Positions 1 to 6,934 of a DNA stretch of 12,977 bases are shown piece by piece. Position 1 is the stretch's first letter, and each line of letters begins with the position of its first letter. The DNA is from Candidatus Babeliales bacterium (GTDB lineage Bacteria; Babelota; Babeliae; Babelales; CAZZPM01), in contig JAESUJ010000067.1 of the NCBI GenBank assembly GCA_016763165.1, positions 1 to 12,977 on the forward strand. Direction: 5' to 3'. The notes beneath the pieces were generated by a model. The model did no database searches. It had not been told where the DNA came from and worked only from the letters and a program-made list of their open reading frames with translations. Position numbers and translations under genes: made by a program.

Positions 1-1229
1 AAACATACAAATCCATCTTCAACTACAACATAATCGTCCTCGATTCTAACTCCAATCCCCTCAGATTGCAAATAAATACCAGGCTCGATAGTAATAACAT
101 CACCCTCTTGCAATGGCTTAGTTGTATCACCAACATCATGAACATCTAAACCTAAAAAATGACCTATTTTATGAGTAAAATACTGAGCACATCCATGGTA
201 TTCAAAGAATTTAAAAGCTAAGTGATGCAATGACTTATCTGGTTCTGCTTGATTATACAGAAACATACCTGGACGAATATGATCTTCAATATATTTTTGT
301 GCTTGTAAAACAAGATTGTATATTTCAGCTTGACGATCAGTAAATAGCCCTGATGCTGGATACGTTCTTGAAACATCTGCTGCATATCGACCATACATCG
401 CTCCAATATCAACCAACACAACATCACCATCACGAATAACAGATTTTCTAGATGTGTAATGCAAAATAGTACTATTTTTCCCTGTAGCAACAACAGACGG
501 AAATGCAGGACCTGATGCGCCCAAGTATAAAAAAATTGATTCTATGCATGATTGCAACTCGTACTCAATAACGCCAGGAGCTATCATGCTTGCAACGGCC
601 TCATGTGATGCAGCTGTTATGCGTATAGCTTCATGTAAAAAGCTAATTTCTTCAACACTCTTTGTTTTTCTCATTTCATGAATAAGCATTGATATATCAA
701 TACTATTTTCAATATCAACTATTTTTTTTATTTCTGGCAATATAATATTTTGAGAAACATATAAAGATGATGGATCCATCGCAACGCATATATCCTGACC
801 AGCTAACACATACTCCTTAAGCGCTATAATAATATTTTTATAAGCTGCTTCATTAAAAAGCAGCGTTGCAGAAAAAGAACTCCAAGCATCACCCAAATAA
901 ACAACCTCATCAAGACCAAGACGAAGCGCCTCATCTGATCCTTTTTTTGCCGGCAAAACAACTCCAGAAACCCACATAGATCGAACTTCAGGATACTGTG
1001 GAATAAATAAAGAGGTAGACCCATCACTTTTGATACATAATAAACTTCCCGGCTCTTCAATTCCAGACAAATAATAAAAGCTGCTTTCTTGTCGAAAATC
1101 ATACCAATGATCTTCAAAGCCACCCAGAAGAACTATTACAAAATCTTTGATGCCCTTACTTTGAGAAATTTTTTTAATCAACAGATCTCGTCGTGCTGAA
1201 TACACCTCTGTTTTCATTTTTTGATTCAT
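1..1229 (-). CDS. pepP: Xaa-Pro aminopeptidase, M24B family (C-terminus cut by window edge)
   Basis: A cytosolic metallopeptidase that removes the N-terminal residue from peptides with proline second, so it probably acts in peptide recycling. The 409 visible residues have the two-domain layout of aminopeptidase P. An N-terminal AMP_N-like domain (about 5-140) carries the motif FRQESSFYYLSG at 45-56. The catalytic pita-bread domain starts near 180. All five expected metal ligands are present: D274 (VDIGAMYG), D285 (ADVSRTYP), H357 (GHFLGLDVHD), E382 (TIEPGIY) and E397 (VRIEDDY). H364 is the usual accessory histidine. The ATG at 1229 has AAAGGA about 7 bases upstream and is preferred over the second Met (codon 5). 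The reading frame runs off the left edge, probably only a few dozen residues short of the end. It is the gene downstream of lptD, but the 103-base gap holds its own promoter. The family is secure; exact peptide specificity is not. Confidence 0.93.
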   Translation of the reverse strand, partial: MNQKMKTEVYSARRDLLIKKISQSKGIKDFVIVLLGGFEDHWYDFRQESSFYYLSGIEEPGSLLCIKSDGSTSLFIPQYPEVRSMWVSGVVLPAKKGSDEALRLGLDEVVYLGDAWSSFSATLLFNEAAYKNIIIALKEYVLAGQDICVAMDPSSLYVSQNIILPEIKKIVDIENSIDISMLIHEMRKTKSVEEISFLHEAIRITAASHEAVASMIAPGVIEYELQSCIESIFLYLGASGPAFPSVVATGKNSTILHYTSRKSVIRDGDVVLVDIGAMYGRYAADVSRTYPASGLFTDRQAEIYNLVLQAQKYIEDHIRPGMFLYNQAEPDKSLHHLAFKFFEYHGCAQYFTHKIGHFLGLDVHDVGDTTKPLQEGDVITIEPGIYLQSEGIGVRIEDDYVVVEDGFVC

Positions 1230-1272
1230 GAATAATTCCTTTTTCTAATGCCATCCATTTTGTCGATAAAAC

Positions 1273-1281
1273 ATTATAACA
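1273..1281 (-). promoter_or_regulatory. Extended -10 promoter for the M24 aminopeptidase
   Basis: On the minus strand the gap between lptD and the aminopeptidase reads TGTTATAAT: a consensus -10 hexamer (1273-1278) preceded by the TG of an extended -10 element (1280-1281). No good -35 box lies 16-18 bases further upstream, which is typical of extended -10 promoters. Transcription would start near 1266, giving a leader of roughly 37 bases. This suggests the aminopeptidase is transcribed separately from lptD. Confidence 0.55.
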
Positions 1282-1332
1282 TGCTAACAAAACGATACTA
1301 TTTTTTAATATATATTCGCCTTATCATCTTTG

Positions 1333-3549
1333 TTAATCAGAAAACAACAATCGGACTGAAAACATAAGGTTCCAAGCATTTTTTGTTATTTGCTCAACTG
1401 AGTACTGCTCATATTCTAAACCAATTCCAACACGCCAACAGTCAAAATTCCACCATATTTTTGCGACTTGCCGCTTCAATTGTAAAAAACGATTCATATC
1501 ATCTTTTGTATTAAACTGCCACCACCCTTGATAAAAACTTTCAAATTTCTTTCCAAGCCTCACTTTCACAGCACAGATTCCAAAGTGACCAATATCATAA
1601 ACCTTTCGAACAAAAGCTGTTTTTGAAGAAAGATACAGATACTTAACTTCATAACGAATAACAGGAAATTCATGCCAAGCAGACAGAGAAGCCGTATGTA
1701 AAAAATTTTCACAATGACCCCATTCTCCCTCAACAAAGAACGAATATCCTGATTTTTCACTTTCTACGTACAGTCGAGTTTTCCATGGAAATGCAACGCC
1801 AGATTTTAAAACTTTTTTTCTTCTATCCCTCATCTCTTCATCTGACCAATCAATCCCCTGAAGAAACTCAAAATATCCATAAAAACTAGGCCCTCTCATG
1901 CTATTTTTGAACTGATACCAAAGCGATGACTCATGATATCGATAATCATACGGATCATACCCCTGAAAAATATTTTTTGATTGAGAGATTATTGGTTGAT
2001 AACAAAACTTACATGAAGAAAACAGACGATAAGTCATTGAACGAGTAGTAATAATATATTCTGGAAACGACCAGTTGCTCTGTAGTCGAAATGAAAAAAA
2101 ACCACGACCTCCACTCTTCTTTTTATCAACATTTTTATGATATAAAACAAGTCCAGGATGAATCTCTGTATGCCAAACATAACTCTTTCCTCTCATAAAA
2201 ACATCTGTGGCAATATCGCTTTGAAGACGTACAATAGCATCCTGACCCAGACTCGTTTTTTCTCCTGGAATATAGTAACTATTACTTTTTTTTTTATAAG
2301 TCACAACTGCTGACTGCCTATTTAAGAATAGCGTATCTATCATGCATCGAGTCTTTAACGACAGATTATTAAAAAAGGAATATACATTTTTTGAACATGA
2401 AAAATACGGACCTCGAATCAAAAAATCATAGTTTTTATTAACAACAGCCTCCGCATCTTTTTTCAAAAAACTATGTGCGGTTGAATGAAACAGAGCATCA
2501 AAACCTACTGATACATCTATAGTCGGTTTTTTTATCCGCATCTTCCCTGAATAAACAGAATTTTGATTCTGCCAAAACAGCGGTTTATACATCCAGCGTG
2601 ATGGTCGAGAAACATCACCTTCATCTGCATAGACCCTCCATGACAGATCGATATTTTCATTAGAAATAAAGCCATGGAAGGAACCATGAATAAAAAAGGG
2701 AAACCTATCAAGATGTGTTAACTCAATGCCATCATCATATCCCCAGAAAAATCCATACCCAACAAACATTTCTCCCTCAACCAGAGGAGAAAAGAATCGC
2801 AATCGCTCCAACAAAGTAATTCCTTTTTTTGATTGAGCATGCAGAATATGTTTTACATCAAACGAGCCACTGAAATAAGAATAATACGGAATTTCAATAC
2901 CAAGTCCTCCTCGCTTTTCACTGAAGAGAGAGGGGAATAAAAAGCCCGAACAAGGACTTAAAGAATACGAAAGAGTATTAATAGGTAAAGGAATTGTTAC
3001 TTTTTTCCACCATCGACATGAAACACCTTTTACGATCAGTTTCTGTTGTATTGTCAAACGAACTTGATCTATTAAAAACTCCCAATGTGGGATTTCATAA
3101 CTGCACGACGTGAATTGTGCGTTGTTAAAAACTCCCTGTCCATCAAATAACAATGTTCCATGATCTGCATATAGACGACTTTTTTTGCATCTCATCACAA
3201 CATTGCTCAACAAACATCGCTCGCTCTGTAAGTCACAAAAAAAAGACTTACAAATAATAGAGACTTCACCTATTGCAATCAAAATAGGATGCTTTTTTGA
3301 TCCATAAAAAGTAATCGTTTTTTTCTTAAGGTCACACAATAAGCTATCCGAAACTATAGATAAACGATTATTGATCAATATTGAAACGTTTCCACGCGCC
3401 CAACAGGTTTCATCGCTGTTGGATCCCTGATAGTCACTTTCCAATAATACTTTTTGAAAAATTTGTGAAGAATCAGATACTCCAAAAATAATTGGTAATT
3501 TTAATAAAAAAAATATAAAAACAGAAAAATGTACGGATCGGGATGTCAT
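1333..3549 (-). CDS. lptD: LPS-assembly protein LptD (outer-membrane LPS translocon)
   Basis: An outer-membrane beta-barrel that, with the lipoprotein LptE, inserts lipopolysaccharide into the outer leaflet. The 738 residues (E. coli 784) open with a signal peptide (R4, hydrophobic 8-22). An OstA/LptA-like beta-jellyroll follows, with ARGNVSILINNRLSIVSDSL at 51-70 and repeats of that pattern to about 140. The most diagnostic stretch is 146-225: FTSCSYEIPHWEF, then GFLFPSLFSEKRGGLGIEIP, then YYSYFS, the conserved entry into the LptD barrel. The C-terminus keeps a CWRVGIGLEYEQ segment (704-715) like the family's CCW motif, but with one cysteine. The final strand ends LLFSD, not in an aromatic residue. 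There are 16 cysteines, many for an outer-membrane protein. The start overlaps the recR stop (TAATG) with no clear ribosome site of its own, so translation is probably coupled. A run of ten A on the coding strand (2286-2295) lies inside the gene. The protein is divergent, but the assignment is firm. Confidence 0.87.
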   Translation of the reverse strand: MTSRSVHFSVFIFFLLKLPIIFGVSDSSQIFQKVLLESDYQGSNSDETCWARGNVSILINNRLSIVSDSLLCDLKKKTITFYGSKKHPILIAIGEVSIICKSFFCDLQSERCLLSNVVMRCKKSRLYADHGTLLFDGQGVFNNAQFTSCSYEIPHWEFLIDQVRLTIQQKLIVKGVSCRWWKKVTIPLPINTLSYSLSPCSGFLFPSLFSEKRGGLGIEIPYYSYFSGSFDVKHILHAQSKKGITLLERLRFFSPLVEGEMFVGYGFFWGYDDGIELTHLDRFPFFIHGSFHGFISNENIDLSWRVYADEGDVSRPSRWMYKPLFWQNQNSVYSGKMRIKKPTIDVSVGFDALFHSTAHSFLKKDAEAVVNKNYDFLIRGPYFSCSKNVYSFFNNLSLKTRCMIDTLFLNRQSAVVTYKKKSNSYYIPGEKTSLGQDAIVRLQSDIATDVFMRGKSYVWHTEIHPGLVLYHKNVDKKKSGGRGFFSFRLQSNWSFPEYIITTRSMTYRLFSSCKFCYQPIISQSKNIFQGYDPYDYRYHESSLWYQFKNSMRGPSFYGYFEFLQGIDWSDEEMRDRRKKVLKSGVAFPWKTRLYVESEKSGYSFFVEGEWGHCENFLHTASLSAWHEFPVIRYEVKYLYLSSKTAFVRKVYDIGHFGICAVKVRLGKKFESFYQGWWQFNTKDDMNRFLQLKRQVAKIWWNFDCWRVGIGLEYEQYSVEQITKNAWNLMFSVRLLFSD

Positions 3550-4145
3550 TAAAATGGCTGACGGCCACTTAATGCTTTAGCAATAGTAACTCGATCGATA
3601 AACTCCAAACTTGATCCTGTGGGAACACCACTTGCAAGCTTCGATATTAATAAATGACTCGGGAGTTTAGTGGCAATAAAACTTGCTGTTGTCTCCCCTT
3701 CAGGAGTTGGATTTGTTCCAAATATAATCTCTTCAGTTGATTTATTAATACGATTCAGAAGCTCTTTTATCCGAAGATCATCAGGACCTATTCCATTGAG
3801 AGGACTGAGCACACCACCTAAAACGTGATATAAACCCTTATATTCCTGTGCTCGCTCAATAGCCATCAGGTCATGCCACGTCTCAACAACACAAATAATA
3901 TCTTGTTTACGCGAAGAGTTCTGACAAATAGAACACTTTTGATTTTTTTCTGCCCAATTGAAACAACATGCGCACGCATCAACATTTTCTTTTGCTTCAC
4001 GCAAGACTTTGCATAATTTTTCAATATCTTCTACTGAAGCCTCTAAAAAATATCCTACAACCTTGTATATATTTTTAGAAGCAAGATAGGGAATTTTTTG
4101 TAACTGACCAACTAATTTTTGTAATGATAATAGCTGCCGTGTCAT
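3549..4145 (-). CDS. recR: Recombination mediator protein RecR
   Basis: RecR works with RecO (and RecF) in the cytoplasm to load RecA onto SSB-coated single-stranded DNA during gap repair. The 198-residue length is normal. A four-cysteine zinc finger (C58, C61, C71, C74, with an extra C60) runs into ICVVE at 84-88, the start of the Toprim domain. Conserved Toprim and C-terminal motifs follow: YHVLGGVLSPLNGIGPDDL (106-124), GTNPTPEGETTA (143-154) and SKLASGVPTGSSLEFID (168-184). The N-terminal helix-hairpin-helix is degenerate: where the family normally has LPGIGPKSA, this protein reads IPYLASKNI (18-26). The start has a strong AGGAGG-type ribosome site at 4151-4158. The gene sits 25 bases after yidC, and its TAA overlaps the lptD ATG, so the three genes form one operon. 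recR is more often beside dnaX and ybaB, so this context is unusual. Confidence 0.95.
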   Translation of the reverse strand: MTRQLLSLQKLVGQLQKIPYLASKNIYKVVGYFLEASVEDIEKLCKVLREAKENVDACACCFNWAEKNQKCSICQNSSRKQDIICVVETWHDLMAIERAQEYKGLYHVLGGVLSPLNGIGPDDLRIKELLNRINKSTEEIIFGTNPTPEGETTASFIATKLPSHLLISKLASGVPTGSSLEFIDRVTIAKALSGRQPF

Positions 4146-4170
4146 CTTATTCCCTCCTACTCATAATATC

Positions 4171-5715
4171 TTATGCAAAAAAAGTTCGTCTGAATTTATC
4201 TTCCATCATGGTGAAAATATTATTTGACAACCAATATAAAACTATTCCAGCAGAAAGATTCATAAACACAGCCGTTATTACAAATGGCAAGAAAAGCATG
4301 ACAAATCGTTGTTTTGGATCTTTTGTTGGTGTATACACTTGCTGAATTAACATTACCAATCCAACTAAAATCGGTAAAACATAATATGGATCTTTTACTG
4401 ACAAATCAGTGATCCACCCAAAGAATGGCGCCTGATACAACTCGATATAATTAGATAATGCGCGCTGCAATGCAAAAAATACTGGCAACTGCAGAAACAA
4501 TGGCAAGCATCCTAACATCTGGGTTATCGGAGAAAGATTATGCTCTTTGTAAAAACGCATTGTTTCTTCCTGTTGCTTTTGCACATCGCTTTTGTATTTA
4601 TTTTTAATACGGTCAAGAGCCGGTTGATATTTTTGCATCTCTTCCATACGGCCTTTTGCAAAAATCATAAAGGGAAGAAATATCGACTTTATTAAGGCTG
4701 TTAGAGCAACAATTGCTATGCCATAATTCTGAAAGTATCGATAAAGCCATTGTAAAAAAAACAACAACCACTTGCAAATCGCTGACAACCATCCAAATGA
4801 CAACAAGCCCTCAAGATCATCTCGTGCCGATGACAACCCTTCAAGAGTTTTTGGCCCTACATAAAAGCTCAAATTCCATGCTGTTTTTTTTTCAACGGGA
4901 TGACCTTCAAAAACAATTTGCAACTGTTTTTTTTCAACACGTTTATAGTAAGCACGTTTTACAAATTTTTGTGGATCTGAAATCAAAGCTTGCGCTGAAT
5001 ATCGATCTTCCATCCCAAGACAGTACGGAGAGACCCAGAACCAATCCTCTTCTTGTGAAGATGAAACTTTTTCAAACGATCCAGCATCAGTTTTTTGTAC
5101 AAAGCCATTTACTGTATTATCAACCAATCCTTCAATAAATGGACCTGATATAAACAGACGCGGAGTAACTGATTCAACTTGAGCAGATCGTGGCTCAACA
5201 GAAAGTTCTAAATTCATAACATAACTGTCTGAAGAAAATTCATACTTCTTAATGATATCCCACTCTTTAGTTCTTGCGATAAACGTTACAGAATTATCAG
5301 TTTTTTCATTTAATACATAATTATATGCAGCGGCAGCATCATCACCCATAATCAGAGCAAATGATCGCTTTTCTCGCTCATTATATCCTGTATAATCGAA
5401 CATCTGTAAACCATTACCCTGTTTATTTGTATGCTTTTTCATGACAACTGAAACAGGCGCTCCACCATGATTTGAAAATTTAACAACAAGATTTTCTGTT
5501 TCGATTGTTGTTAAAACTTCCTCTGAAAGCTTTTCATCATCAATGAAATCAAGTTCCTTAAACAGAGGACGAATATCTGTAACGACAGGAGCCTTGAATG
5601 ACTGCCCAGCAAGCTGTACAGTAGCAACGTTTGTATTATTTGACGAAAAATAATATTGTAATGCTAAAACTGCAACTGTTGAAAACATCATCGAATAAAA
5701 AAATTTTCTATCCAT
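4171..5715 (-). CDS. yidC: Membrane protein insertase YidC/Oxa1
   Basis: An inner-membrane insertase that inserts membrane proteins alone or with SecYEG. The 514 residues show the Gram-negative form: TM1 at about 6-22, a large periplasmic beta-domain (about 70-290), an amphipathic helix (310-327), then the core. Core segments are TM2 330-353, a charged cytoplasmic hairpin 354-395, TM3 397-419, TM4 444-461 and TM5 about 470-501. Signature stretches are ALTALIKSIFLPFMIFAKGR (337-356) and NLSPITQMLGCLPLFLQLPV (393-412). The positive residue in the hydrophilic groove, arginine in most homologues, appears to be K343. The start has AAGAAGG at 5725-5731, 9 bases upstream. It is the first gene of an operon with recR and lptD; the common rpmH-rnpA neighbours are absent. 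Being divergent from the MerR-like gene, it may share control with it. Confidence 0.97.
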   Translation of the reverse strand: MDRKFFYSMMFSTVAVLALQYYFSSNNTNVATVQLAGQSFKAPVVTDIRPLFKELDFIDDEKLSEEVLTTIETENLVVKFSNHGGAPVSVVMKKHTNKQGNGLQMFDYTGYNEREKRSFALIMGDDAAAAYNYVLNEKTDNSVTFIARTKEWDIIKKYEFSSDSYVMNLELSVEPRSAQVESVTPRLFISGPFIEGLVDNTVNGFVQKTDAGSFEKVSSSQEEDWFWVSPYCLGMEDRYSAQALISDPQKFVKRAYYKRVEKKQLQIVFEGHPVEKKTAWNLSFYVGPKTLEGLSSARDDLEGLLSFGWLSAICKWLLFFLQWLYRYFQNYGIAIVALTALIKSIFLPFMIFAKGRMEEMQKYQPALDRIKNKYKSDVQKQQEETMRFYKEHNLSPITQMLGCLPLFLQLPVFFALQRALSNYIELYQAPFFGWITDLSVKDPYYVLPILVGLVMLIQQVYTPTKDPKQRFVMLFLPFVITAVFMNLSAGIVLYWLSNNIFTMMEDKFRRTFFA

Positions 5716-5764
5716 ATTTTATAACCTTCTTAAGAGTAAACTGAAAAAAACCTATTACAAGCGA

Positions 5765-5793
5765 AATTTAGCACATTTTTTACGGTAAGCCAA
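5765..5793 (-). promoter_or_regulatory. Candidate promoter for yidC-recR-lptD
   Basis: Read on the minus strand, TTGGCT (5788-5793) and TAAATT (5765-5770) are 17 bases apart, each matching four of six bases of the sigma-70 consensus. The leader to the yidC ATG would be about 45 bases. This is the best-spaced pair in the gap, but it is weak and was picked by eye. Confidence 0.35.
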
Positions 5794-5837
5794 GAAGAGT
5801 TCTCCATCTTTTTCCCAAAAACCCTTTATTTTCAAAA

Positions 5838-5867
5838 AGAGTTTCTTTTATATTAAAAGACAACTCT
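5838..5867. promoter_or_regulatory. Interrupted inverted repeat (13-bp arms) in the yidC/merR-like divergent region
   Basis: AGAGTT-TCTTTTA (5838-5850) faces TAAAAGA-C-AACTCT (5854-5867) across a 3-base centre. All 13 arm bases pair if C5861 is bulged. The centre overlaps TATATT (5849-5854), a possible -10 box for the plus-strand regulator gene, with only a poor -35 upstream. A dyad at a possible promoter, next to a gene for a dimeric MerR-type regulator, suggests an autoregulatory operator. Alternatively, in minus-strand RNA it is a hairpin followed by UUUUUG, which could act as a weak terminator protecting yidC from read-through. Confidence 0.4.
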
Positions 5868-5894
5868 AATAACATTTGTCATAAAAAAATGGAT

Positions 5895-5900
5895 AAGGAG
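5895..5900 (+). promoter_or_regulatory. Ribosome binding site that sets the start of the MerR-like gene
   Basis: AAGGAG lies 6 bases before the ATG at 5907. It falls inside the frame that would begin at the upstream ATG (5889), and nothing like a Shine-Dalgarno sequence precedes 5889. This favours 5907 as the true start. Confidence 0.65.
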
Positions 5901-5906
5901 CAGCAT

Positions 5907-6419
5907 ATGCTCATGCAAAATAAAAAAGAATCAAAAAAGAAGTTGAAGATTAGTGAACTTTCCGATCTCCTCAAAGTCAAAAAGTCGACTATTAAGTTAT
6001 GGGAACGTGAACTCAACCTTGACACAGTATTATCACATCTATATTCCGACAAAGAAATACTACTTTTTAAAAAAATAAAACAGCTCCTTCAACATGAATC
6101 ATTTTCTATGAAACAAGTACGTGAAACTCTTGAAGCATCAATAGACGAAAACAGACAGAAAGAAGATTCTTTCACTCCTGCTCAATCAACTGATGAAGTA
6201 AATGATGAGAAAAAACCCAACATTTTGAATGAACCCATCATTTCAAAATTAGCAGAATCTCCACTTGAACAACAGGCACCTCATCAAACCGATACTATGA
6301 CACCAAAAGATTGTAATACAATAGATAATTCTCTTCTTTCTGCAAAGTATCAACAGACACAGGAGAGTATAAAACTGATTAAATCCGGACTGTTATCTAT
6401 AAAAAACAGACTTGATTAG
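5907..6419 (+). CDS. MerR-like HTH transcriptional regulator
   Basis: A probable DNA-binding regulator of 170 residues. Residues 13-77 match a MerR-type winged helix-turn-helix: ISELSDLLKVKKSTIKLWER (15-34) is the helix-turn-helix. YSDKEILLFKKIKQLLQHES (46-65) plus FSMKQVRETLE (66-76) is the following helical part. The wing is atypical: the usual Gly/Arg before the conserved Tyr is replaced by SHLY. Residues 80-140 are a polar, probably disordered linker. The end (143-170) is a short helix with Leu/Ile every 3-4 residues, plausibly for dimerisation. There is no cysteine-rich metal site and no known ligand domain, so the signal sensed is unknown. An in-frame ATG at 5889 would add six residues but lacks a ribosome site. 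The gene is divergent from yidC and followed after 148 bases by a small secreted-protein gene on the same strand. The HTH family is likely; the targets are unknown. Confidence 0.75.
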   Translation: MLMQNKKESKKKLKISELSDLLKVKKSTIKLWERELNLDTVLSHLYSDKEILLFKKIKQLLQHESFSMKQVRETLEASIDENRQKEDSFTPAQSTDEVNDEKKPNILNEPIISKLAESPLEQQAPHQTDTMTPKDCNTIDNSLLSAKYQQTQESIKLIKSGLLSIKNRLD

Positions 6420-6486
6420 TACGGCATATTTCAGACAATATTTTTTTAGAAAGAGGTTGCAAATGAACAAGGTTAGCAGAGAAAAG

Positions 6487-6514
6487 TTGACTTTTTTATA
6501 GAAACCCCTATTGT
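6487..6514 (+). promoter_or_regulatory. Candidate sigma-70 promoter for the small secreted protein gene
   Basis: TTGACT (6487-6492, five of six matches to the -35 consensus) and TATTGT (6509-6514, four of six) are separated by 16 bases. Transcription would begin near 6521, leaving a leader of about 47 bases before the ATG at 6568. With the terminator at 6797-6833 this makes a compact one-gene transcript. Confidence 0.5.
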
Positions 6515-6567
6515 GTGAAATAAGTTTTATATTATTTATATAACCTCATTTAAAAAAGGATACAATT

Positions 6568-6771
6568 ATGAAAAAAATGTATTTAGCAGCTATTTTAAGC
6601 ATCGTTACCTACAATGTTCAAGCAGATGTAGCAACTGAAGAAACAGCTGTAACACTCATCGAGCAAGCAGTAACTGAAGTTAAAGAAGAAGCGACTGCAG
6701 CTGAAGAAGCAACCGAAGCTAAAGAAGAAGCAAAAAAAGCTTCAACTGTAGCTGAAGAAGCAGCTGAGTAA
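6568..6771 (+). CDS. Small secreted Ala/Glu-rich repeat protein, function unknown
   Basis: A 67-residue protein of unknown function. A clear signal peptide (MKKMYLAAILSIVTYNVQA, with VQA-D as the cut site) should send it to the periplasm or beyond. There is no lipobox cysteine; the protein has no cysteine at all. The mature part of about 48 residues is almost entirely Ala, Glu, Lys, Thr and Val, strongly acidic, and should be one long helix or coiled coil. It holds two imperfect copies of one module: VKEEATAAEEATE (38-50) and AKEEAKKASTVAEEAAE (51-67). The DNA repeats too: GCTGAAGAAGCA occurs in both. AAAAGGA ends 7 bases before the ATG, a promoter lies upstream, and a strong terminator follows within 26 bases, so it is likely a real, well-expressed gene despite its low complexity. 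It might be a structural envelope peptide or an exported host-directed peptide; nothing here decides. Confidence 0.72.
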   Translation: MKKMYLAAILSIVTYNVQADVATEETAVTLIEQAVTEVKEEATAAEEATEAKEEAKKASTVAEEAAE

Positions 6772-6796
6772 TCTTTGCTCAGTGAAAACAGTATTA

Positions 6797-6833
6797 GGAA
6801 CCATAGATAAATTATCTATGGTTCCTTTTTTTT
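6797..6833 (+). terminator. Rho-independent terminator of the small secreted protein gene
   Basis: GGAACCATAGA (6797-6807) pairs perfectly with TCTATGGTTCC (6815-6825) around a TAAATTA loop and is followed by eight T (6826-6833). It begins 26 bases after the stop codon. No T-run exists in the opposite direction, so it acts on plus-strand transcripts. Confidence 0.9.
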
Positions 6834-6934
6834 ATAATTTTTTATGTAAGGAGTCAATTTGTGAAACAACTTAAAATAGTTCTGTTTTTTGATAGAACAT
6901 ATATGATTGATTAATCTTTTACGTTCATGAAAAA

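Noticed and set aside
1227..1259. Ten-codon upstream ORF (ATG GAT GGC...) whose TGA overlaps the ATG of the aminopeptidase gene
   Set aside because: No ribosome site precedes it and the peptide has no attenuator-like codon pattern; overlap by chance is likely.
5889..5906. Upstream ATG as start of the MerR-like gene
   Set aside because: No Shine-Dalgarno sequence upstream, whereas AAGGAG is placed correctly for the ATG at 5907.
6463..6501. Twelve-codon ORF MNKVSREKLTFL after an AGAAAGAGG-like site, upstream of the secreted microprotein
   Set aside because: It overlaps the candidate -35 box of the downstream gene, so the RNA probably does not contain it; no supporting feature.
6879..6898. GTTCT/AGAAC hairpin downstream of the ankyrin gene as its terminator
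   Set aside because: Only five base pairs with a 10-base loop and a broken U tract; too weak to call.
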